Shown here: one piece after another, positions 14,886 through 15,565 of the stretch
How positions within the stretch are numbered: position 1 is the stretch's first letter
Layout: every line of letters begins with the position of its first letter
NCBI GenBank assembly: GCA_023387935.1
Contig: JAEWHG010000017.1
Span: forward strand, 1-15,565
DNA from: Bacillota bacterium
Lineage (GTDB): Bacteria; Bacillota; Clostridia; Peptostreptococcales; Natronincolaceae
Direction: 5' to 3'
DNA: 15,565 nucleotides
Translations under genes and position numbers: made by a program
The notes under the pieces: model-generated
The model's database searches: none
The model's input: only the letters and a program-made list of their open reading frames with translations
Told to the model about the DNA's origin: nothing

Positions 14886-14914
14886 GAAGGAAAAAGCTAA
14901 AAAATGGAGAATAG
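14886..14914 (+). promoter_or_regulatory. Sigma-H promoter of spoVG
   Basis: GAAGGAAAA (14886-14894) fits the sigma-H -35 consensus RNAGGAWWW at every position. After 11 bp comes GGAGAATAG (14906-14914), fitting the -10 consensus RNNGAATWW in all but the last base. spoVG is the classic sigma-H gene in Bacillus subtilis, so context and sequence agree. It implies a leader of about 95 nt. Confidence 0.8.
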
Positions 14915-14927
14915 ATTTAGAAAGTTG

Positions 14928-14989
14928 GACAAGTCATTTTTTTTACCAATTATATTAATATGGGAAAATATATGACTGGTTAATTTGTC
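14928..14989 (+). other. Possible hairpin in the spoVG leader
   Basis: GACA (14928-14931) plus AGTCAT (14932-14937) can pair with ATGACT (14972-14977) and, across an 8-nt bulge, TGTC (14986-14989). The loop is AT-rich and includes eight consecutive T and the palindrome ATATTAATAT. It ends ~12 nt before the GGGGTG ribosome-binding site of spoVG. No known riboswitch is recognised. Confidence 0.3.
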
Positions 14990-15014
14990 AAAAACATAAA
15001 GGGGTGAAAGACAG

Positions 15015-15293
15015 ATGAAAGTTACAGATGTGAGGATTCGTAAAGTAACTGCAGAAGGTAAAATGAAGGCTATAGTATCCGTAACCTTTGATGATGAGTT
15101 TGTAGTTCATGATATTAAAATTATTGAGGGACAAAACGGACTATTCATTGCAATGCCGAGTCGAAAAATGGGAGAGGGAGACTTTAGAGATATTGCTCAC
15201 CCAATAAACTCAAGCACTAGAAACAAGCTTCAAGATGCTATTTTTGCAGAATATGAAAAAATGAACGAACTAGAAGAAGCAGCTAATATATAA
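15015..15293 (+). CDS. spoVG: SpoVG, RNA/DNA-binding regulator
   Basis: A 92-residue SpoVG family protein. The conserved core is clear: MKVTDVRIRKV, MKAIVSVTFDDEFVVHDIKII, FIAMPSRKMGEGDFRDIAHPI and a C-terminal helix. Family members bind nucleic acids, affect asymmetric septation and cortex formation in Bacillus, and act as broad regulators in Staphylococcus, Listeria and Borrelia. The length is normal. Start ATG at 15015 with GGGGTG upstream. It sits behind a sigma-H promoter and ends in its own terminator. The next gene in Bacillus would be gcaD/glmU, probably just beyond the window. Confidence 0.98.
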   Translation: MKVTDVRIRKVTAEGKMKAIVSVTFDDEFVVHDIKIIEGQNGLFIAMPSRKMGEGDFRDIAHPINSSTRNKLQDAIFAEYEKMNELEEAANI

Positions 15294-15305
15294 TACTAGA
15301 AACTA

Positions 15306-15330
15306 AGGGGGCGAATAGGCCTCCTTTTTT
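15306..15330 (+). terminator. Intrinsic terminator after spoVG
   Basis: Seven-bp stem AGGGGGC / GCCTCCT (one G-T pair), 6-nt loop, then a T-run to 15330. Confidence 0.85.
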
Positions 15331-15388
15331 ATGACCTAACCCAATTTTATGACCTAACCCAATTTACGTAGTAAATTGCCGGTAGGTC
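15331..15388. repeat. 18-bp tandem duplication plus large hairpin
   Basis: ATGACCTAACCCAATTTT (15331-15348) is followed directly by ATGACCTAACCCAATTTA (15349-15366), identical at 17 of 18 bases. The second unit forms the left arm of a hairpin. GACCTAACC (15351-15359) pairs with GGTAGGTC (15381-15388) with one bulged A, and CAATTTAC (15360-15367) pairs with GTAAATTG (15371-15378) around loop GTA. Confidence 0.7.
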
Positions 15389-15396
15389 AAACGCAA

Positions 15397-15419
15397 TGAG
15401 CACCAAATTTATATGCTCA
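15397..15419. repeat. Short inverted repeat TGAGCA / TGCTCA
   Basis: TGAGCA (15397-15402) and TGCTCA (15414-15419) form a 6-bp stem with an 11-nt loop, linking the tandem-repeat hairpin to repeat copy B. TGCTCA is also the outer end motif of the dispersed repeat. Confidence 0.45.
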
Positions 15420-15489
15420 AAAAGTCGTCGTGCTGCGCATAGACTCCTGTCGCACTCAGAATTTTAAAAAAATTCTTCAAGTGCTCAAA
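15414..15489 (-). repeat. Structured dispersed repeat, copy B
   Basis: Minus orientation, downstream of spoVG. Read on the minus strand: TTTGAGCACTTGAA, a 7-bp stem (GAATTTT / AAAATTC, loop TTT), TGAGTGCGACAGGAGTC, TATGCGCAGCACGACGAC, then TTTTTGAGCA. GCACT pairs with AGTGC outside the first hairpin, and AGTC / GACT closes a second hairpin before the T-run. TTTGAGCA occurs at both ends as a terminal direct repeat. Confidence 0.75.
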
Positions 15490-15503
15490 GGGAGTAAATA
15501 AAT

Positions 15504-15532
15504 TTGATTTGCGAAAATGCGTCATATATTAT
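15504..15532 (+). promoter_or_regulatory. Sigma-A promoter for a gene beyond the window
   Basis: TTGATT (15504-15509), 17 bp, TATTAT (15527-15532). It immediately follows repeat copy B and points off the right edge, where glmU is expected by analogy with Bacillus gene order. Confidence 0.55.
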
Positions 15533-15565
15533 AGATTTTTTAGTAAATGGACAATTTTTTGTGTA

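Noticed and set aside
14904..14975. 23-codon ATG frame in the spoVG leader
   Set aside because: Its ATG overlaps the sigma-H -10 element, so the main transcript would begin downstream of it; the SD-like GAAGGA is too far away.
15331..15490. CRISPR array
   Set aside because: Only two contiguous repeat units with no spacers, and no cas genes in the window.

Overview
The window looks like chromosome from a low-GC, spore-forming member of the Clostridia. An Alkaliphilus/Natronincola-like anaerobe is my best guess, made from gene order and composition and not confirmed by any search. The DNA is AT-rich, the Shine-Dalgarno sites are strong (AGGAGG type), and most genes end in clear Rho-independent terminators. 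The backbone metG - tatD - yabE - rnmV - ksgA - (...) - purR - spoVG is the arrangement known from Bacillus subtilis (metS-yabD-yabE-rnmV-ksgA-yabG-veg-sspF-ispE-purR-yabJ-spoVG). Here yabG, veg, sspF, ispE and yabJ are absent from the interval and other genes stand in their place.

Layout: 1-2112 holds the 3' part of metG and tatD as one operon, ended by a long terminator. 2284-3402 is an inserted HD-GYP-type protein whose HD motif reads Ile-Asp. 3639-6216 holds yabE (cell wall, G5 and 3D domains), then rnmV and rsmA/ksgA (5S and 16S rRNA maturation). 6339-7490 is an uncharacterised two-domain protein with an acidic linker. 7530-7625 (minus) is a probable 31-residue membrane peptide. 7902-9452 is an AbgT-family transporter and 9712-10827 an M20 PepT-like peptidase. 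11040-12032 is a LytR-CpsA-Psr cell-wall protein, convergent with murC on the minus strand (12279-13670). 13971-14795 is purR and 15015-15293 is spoVG. The last ~230 bases hold repeats and a promoter for a gene beyond the edge.

The genes group by function into translation and RNA maturation (metG, rnmV, ksgA), envelope and peptidoglycan (yabE, LCP protein, murC), peptide or aminoacyl-glutamate use (AbgT transporter, M20 peptidase), and regulation of purines and sporulation-phase genes (purR, spoVG). spoVG has an excellent sigma-H promoter, as in Bacillus, with a CodY-like palindrome just upstream.

The least expected structure is intergenic. A repeat of about 75-90 bp occurs three times (12041-12115, 13824-13914, 15414-15489). 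Each copy folds as a hairpin inside an outer stem, then a second hairpin, then a T-run. Two copies differ by compensatory base-pair changes in the first stem, so the fold seems to be maintained. One copy ends in the likely -35 box of the purR promoter. A second, GC-rich hairpin block lies between the transporter and the peptidase (9525-9620), and an 18-bp tandem duplication with a large hairpin follows spoVG.
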